DNA from: Plantago major
Lineage: Eukaryota; Streptophyta; Magnoliopsida; Lamiales; Plantaginaceae
Assembly (NCBI GenBank): GCA_026545765.1
Contig: CM048839.1
Coordinates: forward strand, 15,066,566 to 15,130,565
Direction of reading: 5' to 3'
Length of the DNA stretch: 64,000 bases
How positions within the stretch are numbered: the stretch's first letter is position 1; each line of letters starts with the position of its first letter. Under the pieces are notes generated by a model, which saw only the letters and a list, made by a program, of their open reading frames with translations, made no database searches and had not been told where the DNA came from. The translations under genes and the position numbers were made by a program. Positions 24,748 through 35,961 of the stretch are shown piece by piece.

Positions 24748-27700
24748 TCAAGTTTCAACCTCACTGCTAACTTTCATGATAAATACTAATTACTGTATAG
24801 CTTAGCATTATTGTTAATTATTGAGAGTGTCGGTTGTGGAAGATTGCTAAATTTTCACGTCAGGATGTAAATTATTGTTATTCACAAGTCTCGGACGATG
24901 ACTTTTATTTCCATTATGATAAATATAATAATTTCTTTTGCTACTTTGAGCATAAGAGTCAAATAAGTACAAAACTTAAAATTGTTCTAATGACAGAAAT
25001 TTAGTTAAACATCCAGGTTTTGGGGCTGTGGTCTGGATTAATTCAATATTCCTTTGCAAATTCAGTCTTTAAACTAGATGTATTAACCTGAGAATTGACT
25101 GCCTGACCTTCAATTCTTTTATAGATGTTGATTATACACCAAATTTGATTTAAGATACTAGTAGTGCTTATGTGATGTTGCATGAAGAATTGAAGTTGGA
25201 TGTAGTACAAGTTATCGATAATTAAAATTCTTTCTGCCCTGTGTCCTGTAATGTCAATAATACCAAGAAGAATACTATGTAAAGAAGAAGAATCATCTAT
25301 CTTCGTTCCACAACTTAGGCATCCCTATTCCCTTGCTAGTTTTGGACAATCTTTTCCTAGAATAATTTTCCTACAAGGTTCAAAACTCAGATCATAAACA
25401 CATAGGTTTAAAGTTTTTAAGCTCTATGAGCTTTATTCACACAGAATTAGACAACTAACATCGCATAGGGCCCAACCCACCTAATTGACAACCTTGTTAA
25501 TACTACTTCCGTCCCGTAAAATTTTATACATCAAGGTTAACATATAGTTTTACTTTCACCGTCCCTGATTACCATGTAAGTCATCAATGTACTTTTTCCT
25601 ATATTTTATGACGTTGAGAATCCATTTTTGCGCGGACACTTGGTAAACACATCGGCAACCTTATAATGAGATATATGTACCTAGTGTGATTGACTCAAAC
25701 TCAGTCGTCATAAATCACAAATTCATTCGATGTATGATTGGAATTTGTGTTGTTCTGATTAGGATAGTGTATTAAATTACTACTACTCTCTTACAAGGAG
25801 TATATATGTAGTTATCAGTTTGCATGAATTAGAAGTTTGGACGGTATATATATTTGTTGAGATCTAGAAAATTCGTCGTAAGATTCCTGCTCCTAGTCTA
25901 AAATTCGAGCGGAAATTAGTATCCGACACATAAGACAAACATTTTAGCTTTCTTTTCGTTTGTCACTTATTTGTATTCGGACTATGAGCACCACAAAATT
26001 ATATAGTATTAATTTGATTGACTGAAAATTGATATCTTGTCTTGTCTAGTGAGCCACTTTCTTTTTCCCATTGTGCTGAGATCACTTCATTCCATTTCAA
26101 TTTCTTAATACTTAAATGAAACCCATACTACCTGTTTACGAATCAAATTGACGCTGATATATTCTGTAAAATACTTCATTTCACTTGTCTCTATAAGTAA
26201 GCATACAACATGATATGATATATTTAATGATGCATGTCTTAATTTTTCTTAATATATATTAGAAAATACAACATCGTATTAGCATAGATTGATGAGTGTG
26301 TCAAACAATTTGACGGGAAGGGAAAATACTCCAATATGTCAGGTTTATTGAACATAATTAGAATTAGATTTGAATTTTTGAGTTGTAATTGAGAAAATGC
26401 TAGCATGGTGTTTAGCTTTCAACTTTAAACTTAATTAGATTTGAGTTTTTGAGTTGAAAATAATAACTCACTGAAATTTTGTGTTTGATATTAAATTGTT
26501 ACAATATTGATAGGGTTTAACAGAATACTTACTTTTGATTTTTTTGTGAGTTTAACTCAATTAGAGCAATCATAATGTAGGATGGAGAAACAAACACAAA
26601 AAATTGGGTAAAATAAACTCAAGTACAAAAAACTCAATCAGATTTTAAGCCAAATATACTCAAATAACATGAAATGATTGTTTTTAATTAATTTAAAGGA
26701 ATTTTTTAGTGGATGTGATTCATTATGAGCTATATAACTTACTTAATATTTATGAACACGGTCCATGGAATGATATCTCCAAGGAAAGTATGAATTTTTG
26801 TGTTTATAAAAAACATGAGTTTAGTATTACAACAAAAAAAAAAAAAAAAAAAAAAAAACACGAGTTTAGTTAGGTTTTCACATTCTTAATAGCCCACTCT
26901 TGCCCTTAAAATAGAGCGGACAAGAAATAGTATGTTATTTGGGCTGTAACTTACCCAGTCCATTATAAATTAGGTTAGAAACCCACTTCTGTGATCCGAA
27001 AGAGAATGGGCCTCCTCCTTTTCTTTATACGGAAAATTGCCATGTACCAATTGCAATTTACAGAAAAAAGCACATGTTTTGGTATTTTCAAATAAAGGAC
27101 AAAATCTATACCAATCTGTATTGGTAGAGTTAAGAATAACTGATCAGATGTAGAGAGTCATATAATACAGTCCAACTGTATTAGTAGAGCTAAATAATAC
27201 AGTCCGACTGTATTGACAGAGTTATAAATTCAGTCGGACGGTGTGTAAAAGTGCTTGGCCTTTTTATGAATAAAAGTGTTTGGTTGGTCTCTCCTTGTTC
27301 TCTACCCTTCTTTATATGGCCCTTGGATGTGAGTTGTGGTCCGATCCGCAAACACCAAAGAATATGGGAAAATTCTAGCCAAAAACCCTTTTGCACCAAA
27401 TATTATAAAAAAAAGGACCCAAAATGAATTAATAGTGTTGTAACTCATAGAGTATTGAATTAATATAATATTGTAACTCAGCGAGTCAGGAGTTAATATA
27501 GTATTCTGTTTGAAATAAAATTTTGAGAGAGGTACCGACTTGTGATGAACCCGTATAATATGTCTTCACTTGTCGTGTGGGTCGTAACCACTAGTACAAC
27601 ATCTCACATAGCATGCAAACCTTTCATATGGATCCACACATGCAAGTGATTACACTTTATTTAAGGGTGTAGAACTACATTGAATAAATACATTGTTAAC

Positions 27701-28189
27701 CGTAATTATAACGTGAAGAAATACACCGCTGGTTGTATTTATAATTAGAAGAAAATCCGCATTGTGTGTACTCTTAACATGAAAAGATAAAGTAAAAGTT
27801 GATGGACTTTTCTTGAACAAAATCTTTCATCTCACAGATTTCAAATCTTTAAACTCTAATATACAACTTGTAATCTCTGCTTATTTATTACAAAGATGTA
27901 AAATTTGTGTAACTTATAATAACTGGATTTACCCGATTGAGAAGTTGTATACTCCTTCCAGATTCTTAGTATAAGATGTTGTAATAGTATTTGAAATCCG
28001 TGAGAAGAAAGAGTTTATTAAAGGCCGTACGTGCATCCAAGAAAACACAACACAAGACGGCCTTTTGTGTTTTTGTTGAAGCACAGTTTCCAAAGCGGTG
28101 CAAAGTCTAGTCCTTTTGGCATTCTGACACTACACTCATCTCTACTATTCCCGATTAATCATTTTCTGCAAACCAGCTCTATCTTAAAT
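24748..28189. other. Intergenic DNA, repeat remnants only
   Basis: No gene was recognised. A half Stowaway-like end (TACTTCCGTCCCGTAAAA) lies at about 25503, a long A-run at about 26834-26858, and a small tandem repeat is listed at 27095. AT-rich foldback-like words related to the element at 20837 occur at about 26390-26600 without clear ends. Confidence 0.5.
27095..27240. repeat. Tandem repeat, TACAGTCCGACTGTATT type
   Basis: Units holding CAGTCCAACTGTATTAGTAG and CAGTCCGACTGTATTGACAG follow one another at a period of about 37-38 bp, with a diverged first unit at about 27110 (CAATCTGTATTGGTAGAG). The core TACAGTC.GACTGTA is itself a small inverted repeat. Confidence 0.65.
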
Positions 28190-28804
28190 TAGGGCTGATA
28201 TGTTATGCGAGTCCAGAGTTAACGAGGGCTCGGCTCGCTCGATAAGGTAAACGAGCCGAGCTAGAACCTCATGTTATGCTCGATTATGTAACGAGGCAAG
28301 CTCGTTAAAGCTCGTTAAGATTAATCATTATAATGAATTTATATTTTTTATACATATTTTTAGTAGATAGCTCGCTCGATAAGGTAAACGAGCCGAGCTT
28401 GAGCCTCATATTATGCTCGTTTATGTAATGAGTCAAGCTCGGCTCGGCTCGTTAAAGCTCGTTAAGACTAATTATTTTAATGAATTTATATTTTTTATAC
28501 ATATTTTTAACATTTTTAGTAGATAGCTCGCTCGATAAGGTAAACGAGCCGAGCTTGAGCCTCATATTATGCTCGTTTAAGTAACGAGCCCAGCTCGGCT
28601 CGACTCGGCTCGTTAAGACTAATTATTTTAATGAATTTATATTTTTTATAAATATTTTTAATATTTTTAGTAGATAAGGTTCGTTAAGGCTCGATAAGGC
28701 TTGTTAAAGTTCGAGTCGAGCTCGTTAAATGTTACTCGAACCCGTTTTTTTACTCGTTTTTGTTAACGAGCCTAGCCGAGCTCTCAACTCGCTTACCAGC
28801 ACTA
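28190..28804. mobile_element. hAT-like non-autonomous element with three internal tandem units
   Basis: The left end TAGGGCTGATATG pairs with the right end (TAGTGCTGGTAAG on the minus strand). The flanks ATCTTAAAT (28181-28189) and ATCTTAAT (28805-28812) are the same apart from one A, fitting an 8-bp hAT target duplication. Inside, a unit starting GATAAGGTAAACGAGCCGAG occurs at 28241, 28378 and 28534 (periods 137 and 156 bp). Each unit has a GCTCG-rich half and an AT-rich half with AATGAATTTATATTTTTTAT. Non-coding. Confidence 0.8.
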
Positions 28805-28812
28805 ATCTTAAT

Positions 28813-30327
28813 AATTCCAACGTTCTAATTGTAGTATCAAAACAAAATAAAGATGAAGTAGCTATTTGGCATGCCATTGAGATATACTGGATTTTAATCG
28901 TGTTTTAACTGTAAATAATAATTGAATTTTAATTGGATTGTGAAAAAATATTTTTGAGATAGAGTTAAATTTTTATATGTTTTTATAATAGGGTGTATAC
29001 GAGTTTTTAAAATTATTTGATTGGTTTTAATGTTATTTGACTGGTTTAAGGTTTTTATAATAAATGAAAATTTAAAGTAAGAGAAAAGGAGTCGCGTGAA
29101 TATAAATTGATTATGAAGAGTTGGTAGATTAAAAACGGGTACGGTTCAATGCGATTAAAGTCACATGACAAATAAGATGGAAATAACAACTCGATTAAAA
29201 CTGAAATATAACCACAAACTAAATAGTCTCCAATAAATTCACAATTCCCCCATACTACTATATTAAAAAAACTTCTGGGTTCCATTAGAATCTTACCATA
29301 TAAAAAGTATTTTGCATAAATTCATAATCATTAACATCATCATACAATTTTTTTTTTTTTTTTTACAATATCGCTATTACAATCATATTACATCAAATCT
29401 ACTTATATATCTATCATTCGTATATCAATCATTACATGATCATCACTAATCACTCAATCTATTAAAGCTAGCATACACTGCAACACAAACCCGTTTTCGA
29501 CGGGAATCGAACCCATGACCTCAGGGATCATATATAAATATTTACAACTTTATTAATCTCACTCACCATTATTGCATTATCAATGTAGTATCTCACTCAC
29601 TATTTATTACTACTATTCATTATTTATTCAAATAATACTCCAATTATACCTGTTCAATACCTGATTTTTAATATTTGTAAGCTCGGTAATGTATGAACTT
29701 TTTGAAAATTAACTAACAACGTAAATCACATTTTGTTTGTCATATAACTAAAAATCCAGTTAAGTCAATATCACACTCATATAAATTGTTTGTCATATAA
29801 TTAAAAATTCATCTGTTAAATGTATTTTCTAAAAAAAAAACCTATGTCAAAATTTTATACCAAACAACTATAGTATATTTCTTCTTTAACTGAAGAAAAT
29901 GTATTAATAATGTTTTCTCATTTTGTTGAATAACGTCTCTGTTCTTTTCCTATACAAACAATGGGTCAATTGTCTTCTTGGTCAAAAGCAGTGCAAGCAG
30001 TATGGCATGACCCTTTAACTTGCAGCTTGCAGGTAAAAGCAGCAACAGAAGTTCCAGTCTATACCAATTTAATTCTTCTTCTTTAATTTTTTTTTTTTTT
30101 TTTTTTTTGAGTTTTATTCAGAAAAAGTAAAACAATTTCATTAAACTCTATTATTCCTTGCTTTATTCCATAATCACATTTTTGTCTTAGTTCCTTTTTC
30201 TCATTCTCTCCAGTAAAAATGGCATAGTGACAGTGTCAGAGTGTGTTCATTAAGCCTTTTTCAGTCTCATAAAATCAAGCAACCAAACTCCATTCATCTT
30301 CTTCTTTTTCTCCGTCTTCACTCAAAC
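28813..30327. other. Intergenic DNA and promoter of the GH17-X8 gene
   Basis: It contains the SINE-like segment at 29347, a T-run at about 30088-30110 and AT-rich DNA. The promoter and leader of the GH17-X8 gene must lie in the last part; a CT-rich stretch (CTTCTTCTTTTTCTCC) directly precedes its start codon. Confidence 0.45.
29347..29580 (-). mobile_element. SINE-like element, copy 3 (different family)
   Basis: Read on the minus strand, GAGGTCATGGGTTCGATTCC (about 29503-29522) contains a strong pol III box B (GGTTCGATTCC), followed by GTCGAAAACGGG and, about 140 bp on, an A-run (T-run at 29348-29364 on the plus strand) that could be the tail. Box A upstream is not clear. Not a tRNA gene: no cloverleaf could be drawn around it. 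Confidence 0.45.
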
Positions 30328-32094
30328 ATGAATTCTCTGTTTCTACTTTCTCTATTTTCTCTCATCTTGTGTCTTACTGGTAAGAAGAATCAACAACACT
30401 GAAAACCTTTCCATTTCTTGAACATTTTACAAGAAGAAAAAATGCTAAACATTTTATTTCACTCTTTTTCTTTGCAGCTAGAGGCCAAGAATCACTGGAG
30501 GTGTTGAAACTTCAGGACCAGGCAAAAACCCATGAAGCTTCAAGTCAAGAAAGATTGTCTTTTGCAGTACAAGTGAAAAATGAGTACCTCAATAATGTCT
30601 CAACAAGCCTCCTCATGGCAGAAAGTTGGGTAAGAGCCCATGTTTTAGCCTTTTATCCTGTGAACAATGTGACTACTATAGTTGTTGGTGAAACTATTTT
30701 GTGCACAAATGGTGAAGGAAGAAAGGAAAACCACATGGATTTGATTTTACCTTCTGTCAAGAACATTTACTATTCACTCACTAGATGGGGTTTGCAAAAT
30801 GACATTAAAGTAGCTCCTTCTTTTGCTTCTCACTGTTTGGATCCACAATCTGAAACTCACTTGAAACCCTTGTTAAAGACTTTGCAAGACATTGGCTCTC
30901 CTTGTGTCATCAAACCATTACCAAATCTTGACATGAATCACCTGAAAACTCAGTTAACATCAATAGTTCTGCTCCACAATATGGACATTCTTGTTTTGAG
31001 TAGTTTGAGTGATCTCAAGTCATATAATGTGAGGAAACTCTTGTACATTAATCTTGGTGCCATGAGTGATACTTTTCCAACTAGGCCTACTCCAATGACC
31101 CCAACTCATTCTCCGGCGAAAGCCGCGAATAGTCCCCTGCCTCCTTTAGTCGGAACGGTATCCCCTGCTTCGAGTCCCCCTTTTGTCGGGACGGTATCCC
31201 CTGTTTCGAGTCCTCCGCTTTTACCTCCATTTGTGAACCCTGCCACTCCTCCATTTGGACCGCATTTGCCGCCTTGTAATCCATCTGAGGGGGGTGCTCC
31301 TGCTCCAGCTCCAGCTGTACCGGTGCATAATGGGGTGTGGTGTGTGGCAAAGCCTAGTGTTCCGGCTGAGACGTTGCAGGAGGCGTTGGATTATGCATGT
31401 GGAGAAGGTGGTGCTGATTGCGAGGCAATTACGCCTCAGGGGAGTTGCTATTTCCCTGATACACTTGTGGCACATGCTTCGTATGCTTTCAATAGCTATT
31501 GGCAGAAGACTAAGGGTAATGGCGGTTCTTGTGGTTTTGGGGGTACTGCTATGCTCATCAACTCTGATCCGAGTAAGAGTTTACTTCCTTTCTTGATGAA
31601 CTTGAATCTACTATTTGTTGTTTGAAAATGAAAATTAGTTGAACTGATAACTCCATTCAATGTGTTTAAAACTTTACATTCCTTGAATGGTAAACCATTA
31701 GTATTAACATCAATATGTTCAATGTGTTTTGAGTTTTTCTCCATTAAGTATTGTGGAACGCATGGGGAAGATATGGCATTCTTGACACAATTCGCACAAT
31801 GGTTCTTGTTGCCTCTATTGCATTTTCGTGTTTTCTGTTTGTGTTCTGACTATATAGGAACATGTGTTTTGGAATTGTGCCTTGTTATGGCATAAACTCG
31901 AAACATCTGTTGTGAATTATTTCTGGAACTGGAATTCTTTAGGAGATCAATTATCATTCAACTTCTATGGAATTGTCATCTTGAACTTTTAGGTGTCACT
32001 CCTTGGTGTTATGCATGGAAATACATCTCCAGATTTATTGATAGGATGATCTTGTCTTGCAGGTTATCGTCACTGTCGGTTCACTCTTAACTAG
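30328..32094 (+). CDS. Secreted GH17-like protein with C-terminal X8 (CBM43) domain
   Basis: Three exons join in frame: 30328-30379, 30478-31572 and 32063-32094, giving 392 aa. The last exon is only 32 bp and supplies the conserved end (SYRHCRFTLN). Residues 1-20 are a signal peptide interrupted by intron 1. Residues about 25-215 resemble only the middle of a GH17 beta-1,3-glucanase (WVRAHVLAFYPVNNVTTIVV, LPSVKNIYYSL). The site of the catalytic acid, VGNEV in active enzymes, reads VVGETI (86-91), and the usual N-terminal GVNYG region is absent, so I expect no hydrolase activity. Residues about 221-297 are Pro/Ser/Ala-rich. Residues about 303-390 are an X8 callose-binding domain with six Cys. 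Likely a wall protein binding beta-1,3-glucan. No GPI-type hydrophobic tail is seen. Confidence 0.9.
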
Positions 32095-32535
32095 GAGTGA
32101 GGACAACGTCTTGTTTCAGCATCTCTGGAAAATAATAGGCTTTCAATTCTGTCTAATGATCACTTTTGTAGCAGCTCTGTTGTCCAGCTTAATATGAGAA
32201 TTATAAACCCGGATATGCTGTTAGCAAACAGATAACTTGCTATTGCCATTCATTATATGTTTAGTTCAGACATTTTGGATTGTTTATATATTATATCCAT
32301 GACCTATCCTTTCATTCCTGCACTCGGTTTACGACTCTAGCTGCAGTATTCACACATTTGAAAGAAAATTCCCAGAAAGAAAAAGTAAATATTATAGACA
32401 ATAGTTGTGTTGCTGAATTACACAAAATCTGCAAGTCAGGACAACAGCTGTAAGAAGAATTAGCAGTCTAGTAATGCATGCATCCATGATCCAATCTTCA
32501 CATACTATGCATTTTTTAAGACTGCGCTAAAACAT

Positions 32536-33784
32536 TCATTCTTCGCTCGAGACACTAACTGAAGATTTTTCTTGATCGCTATCTTCATCTTCAGCTGCAT
32601 CCTCCTCTTCCTCGGTACCTTTTTTCTGCAAAAGAGCATGAAAATGATAATGGGGTGAGATTTATGGCAATTCTAACCGAGTATAATTTAAATGTCAAAT
32701 CCAGACTCGAGAAGCAATTGTTTTAAGGTGAAATATAGGGAACTAAATCAGTTCCAGTCATTATTTTCCATAGCATGGCTATTCAAATAAAGTTTCAAGT
32801 TCCCATAGCCCCAGCTTTGTTATGTGACTAAGGGTTAAGGCAGTAGTTTGCATAACCATTACTCGAGGCATTCTTTTTCCTCCTGAAAATGATATAAAAA
32901 CCTCCACCTGAAAGTTTTCATAGGTTGTACTCAAGGCATTCTTCTTGGTGAAATAACATTAAAACCTCCACCAGAAAGTTTTAAACGTTGTAAACATGTG
33001 AAACCTGCTTCCATGACATATTTCCTAGTGAGAATCGGATAACTTCATATACTGATATACACAACAAATGTCCCTATGACAAGTTCTAAAGAAGAGTTGG
33101 CAACATGGTGAATTTCAATTGAACTCTAAAGATCATACCAACAGGTTCATTGCTCATAAAGCACAATGTATCACAAGAAACAATCACATTCTCTTAACAT
33201 AAAAAACAGCACTGTATCATGCCAATCAACCATCCAGACAAAAGAAATTAATTTTTAACATAGGGATGCAACAATCTCAAATGAGGAAAAAAAATACCTT
33301 CTCAACAAACCCTTTAGCTTCCATAAATTCAAAAAACTTCCGCATTAGCATGCTTTGCTCTACCTGCAAAACAACAACATTTGGCTACTTCAGCTTTCAA
33401 ATCAATAGAAAAGTACTCTGCACAATAAAATTACAAACACCTCAATACAGTATTGTTTTATAAGCACATGTGACATGTTTTACTACATTACTCAAAAGGA
33501 ACATATACATAAAACCAGAACCTTTAACGAAACAATGCAAAAGAATAAGCAAAAAACTAATACCACGAGTCTGTGCATGTCATGGGACATTGATCTGTAT
33601 GCATCCATGAGAAGTTCTTTCTCCTTCTCCAAATGCCTGTATCCACATTCATAAATCATTATTGTATTTGTGATTGGGAACGAAATAGAGGTGTAAGCAC
33701 AATATATAATCAAATAATAAAATAGAATTGATTGGGAGAGGAAACTGACTTCAACAGATCTTCAGCGTGCTTCGAATCCTCCAT
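32536..33784 (-). CDS. Small acidic coiled-coil protein, function unknown
   Basis: Four coding exons join in frame on the minus strand: 33784-33750, 33636-33564, 33363-33298 and 32625-32536, giving 87 aa. Exon phases close exactly and all sites are GT-AG, although the exons (35, 73, 66 and 90 nt) are too short to show as long ORFs. Residues about 1-55 are helical with heptad spacing (EDLLKHLEKEKELLMDAYRS, then SMLMRKFFEFMEAKGFVEK). Residues about 60-87 are strongly acidic with Ser (EEEEDAAEDEDSD, SSVSVSSEE), which suggests phosphorylation. No signal peptide or membrane helix. A leader exon ending at 34571 may be joined across a 776-nt intron. I do not recognise a characterised family; I infer a conserved plant protein from the clean gene structure. 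Confidence 0.8.
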
Positions 33785-33793
33785 TCTTGCTAA

Positions 33794-34620
33794 TCTGCCG
33801 ATAATCTATAATAAACCCACAACAGAGCACCACCAGCAGTAAACAAGTCTTGGTACTATATAAGATTTCCTGAAGATTCAAAATAAAATACATTTAAGAT
33901 ACCTTTGCCAATGCTTGTAAGTTTTAACGGTATAAACAACTACTCGAAGCCTCTGAACAATTTAATTAGCTTAATACAAAGTAAAAGCAATAGTAGGCAA
34001 GCCAATTGTAATACTAATAGGGACTGCTAAACTAAACACAGAACGTAATGGAATTAACATCTGTAAAGAGCTAATGAATTGCTAGCAACATACATAATGC
34101 ATCACTGAGAATTCTAATCTGACCGAGCTCATTAAAAGCCCAAATTAGAGAAATGGCCCTAAACAACTATACCAGAGCAAAAAACAATAGAAACATCTGA
34201 ATATAACACAGAACATATGGATTGTGAAACTAATAGTGACTACGAAATCGAACGCAGACAGACGGAACATGCCACGAGCTATTCACTACTTATTCACTTG
34301 CTAAAACAGAATTCATTCCTCAACTTGAGGAAAAACAGCAGTTCCAAGAGGTTCACCTACTAATGGAAAGAGCATTGTTCCTATTCTGCTTGTATTGTTA
34401 ACAAAAATATACAGTTTGTCTAGCAATAGAAATCGAGATTCCTCATAAACTGAAATCACTCGCCTATCTAAAATTGACATGCTAAAAAACAAAAGAAAAA
34501 AGACATGGAATCACCATAAAAGAATAATCGCAAACAGTCAAAATTCAGAAGAAGAATATGAAACCCTAACCTGCAATGAAAGGAGATGCTGCAGCAGCAG
34601 CTAATTGAGATTGTTAAACT
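33794..34620 (-). other. Probable leader intron and first exon of the small acidic protein gene
   Basis: A donor (GCAG followed by GTTAGGG) at 34571/34570 and an acceptor (CGGCAG before ATTAGCAAG) at 33795/33794 would join a first non-coding exon near 34572-34620 to the exon with the ATG. The first exon holds a GCTGCTGCTGCAGC stretch. Inferred from splice motifs only. Confidence 0.5.
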
Positions 34621-34867
34621 TCAATACTCCGACCCGTAAAAACCCAACGGGTGGTGAGTGAAAAATCCGACCCTGCCCCATATAGCTCTTTAATTTAATG
34701 GGTACTGGGTAGAAGAATTTTCCCGGCTAAAATAAGTAGTATTGGGTATTATGGCTTCCCGTCCAAGAATTTAAGTTTGGGTAATGGGCTGGACAAAACT
34801 AACCCTGATCTCCGAATAATTAGGGGAGCCCAGTCTAATTATGGACATCAGTCCCTCCATTCCGTTG

Positions 34868-35322
34868 TAGGAAATAAATGAGCAGAAACTTTTATCGAAT
34901 TTACCGATAAAAATTGATTGCCGATTCAGTTTTGTAGAATCGATTGAGTTTCGAAATGAGTCGAACTTTGTAAAGTTTCTATTTCGAAAGAACTCAACAG
35001 AAGTTATTATTAATTATATAATATATAATATATATTTAAAACTAAAAAAACAAAATCCTACTTCATTTTTGGAAATTTTCGAGCCGAGCTTATTTCGAGC
35101 TTTGTAAGTGTTCGAGCTCACGAGCCGAGCTAAATCGAACTTTCGAGCTTTAAAGGTTCGATTTGAAAAAAAAAAATCGAGCTCACGAGCCGAGCTTGAG
35201 TCGAACAAATTATTTCGAGCTCGAGCTCAAATTTTGCAACTCGATCGAGCTCGAGCCCCAGCACAAAAATTATAAACGAGACGAGCTCGAGCATAGCTCG
35301 GCTCGGCTCGTTTGCAGGTCTA
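34868..35322. mobile_element. hAT-like non-autonomous element with perfect 8-bp duplication
   Basis: TTCCGTTG flanks both sides exactly (34860-34867 and 35323-35330), the 8-bp signature of hAT. The left end TAGGAAATAAATGAGC and the right end (TAGACCTGCAAACGAGC on the minus strand) share TAG, AAA.GAGC. The right half is dense in CGAGCTCGAGC and GCCGAGCTC. Non-coding; the 60-70 codon ORFs in it are by-products of the repeats. Confidence 0.88.
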
Positions 35323-35615
35323 TTCCGTTGATCTATATTCATTTTTAATGAGTTTTTTTAAGAAAAATAAATATTAATTAAAGTTTGATGGGTATTAAAT
35401 TGGAAGGTAGAAATGGTCAAGAATGAAAACCAATAAAGATAATAAATTAAGAATAAGCGTGGTCAGCAGGAGAAGGCCAGAATGAGGTATAATGGGACGT
35501 ACAACGGTAAGTTTGTTATTGTTTGTTGGTGTGGAGTATCTTCTTGCTTCGGTAATGTATCACTAGGTGTGAAATAGCTAAAAAGTCAAATATACGAGAT
35601 TTTGCGGGTAGTGCA

Positions 35616-35953
35616 TAGTGCTATTAAACGAGCCAAGTATTGTGATCCTCGATTCGAGCTCGAGCTCAATCGACTCATCTCGTTAACAAAAACGAGTAAA
35701 AGAAAGGGCTCGAGCTCAATTCGAATTCGAAAAAATAATGAGCTTTAACGAACCTTATCATTAGAAGTATTGAAAATAATCATAAAAACTATAAATTTAT
35801 TAAAATAGTTAGTTTAACGAGCTTTATCGAGTCGAGCCATACTCGACTTGTTACATAAACGAGTATAATATGAGATTCGTACTCAGCTCATTTACCTTAT
35901 CGAGCAAGCCGACCTCGAGCCTTAACGAAATCTCGACTTGCATAACAACACTA
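35616..35953. mobile_element. hAT-like non-autonomous element
   Basis: The left end TAGTGCTATTAAACGAG pairs with the right end (TAGTGTTGTTATGCAAG on the minus strand). The flanks GTAGTGCA (35608-35615) and CTAGTGCA (35954-35961) match at 7 of 8 positions. GCTCGAGCTC words cluster near the left side and TCGAGC words near the right, around an AT-rich middle. It lies 285 bp from the element at 34868 and is a different insertion. Confidence 0.78.
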
Positions 35954-35961
35954 CTAGTGCA

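Noticed and set aside
28190-28804. CRISPR-like or satellite array
   Set aside because: There are only three long, unevenly spaced units between transposon-type ends in plant nuclear DNA; a hAT element explains it.
29490-29530. A tRNA gene, because of GGGTTCGATTCCC
   Set aside because: Only box B is convincing; no acceptor stem, anticodon arm or box A at proper distance was found. It fits a SINE-like repeat better.
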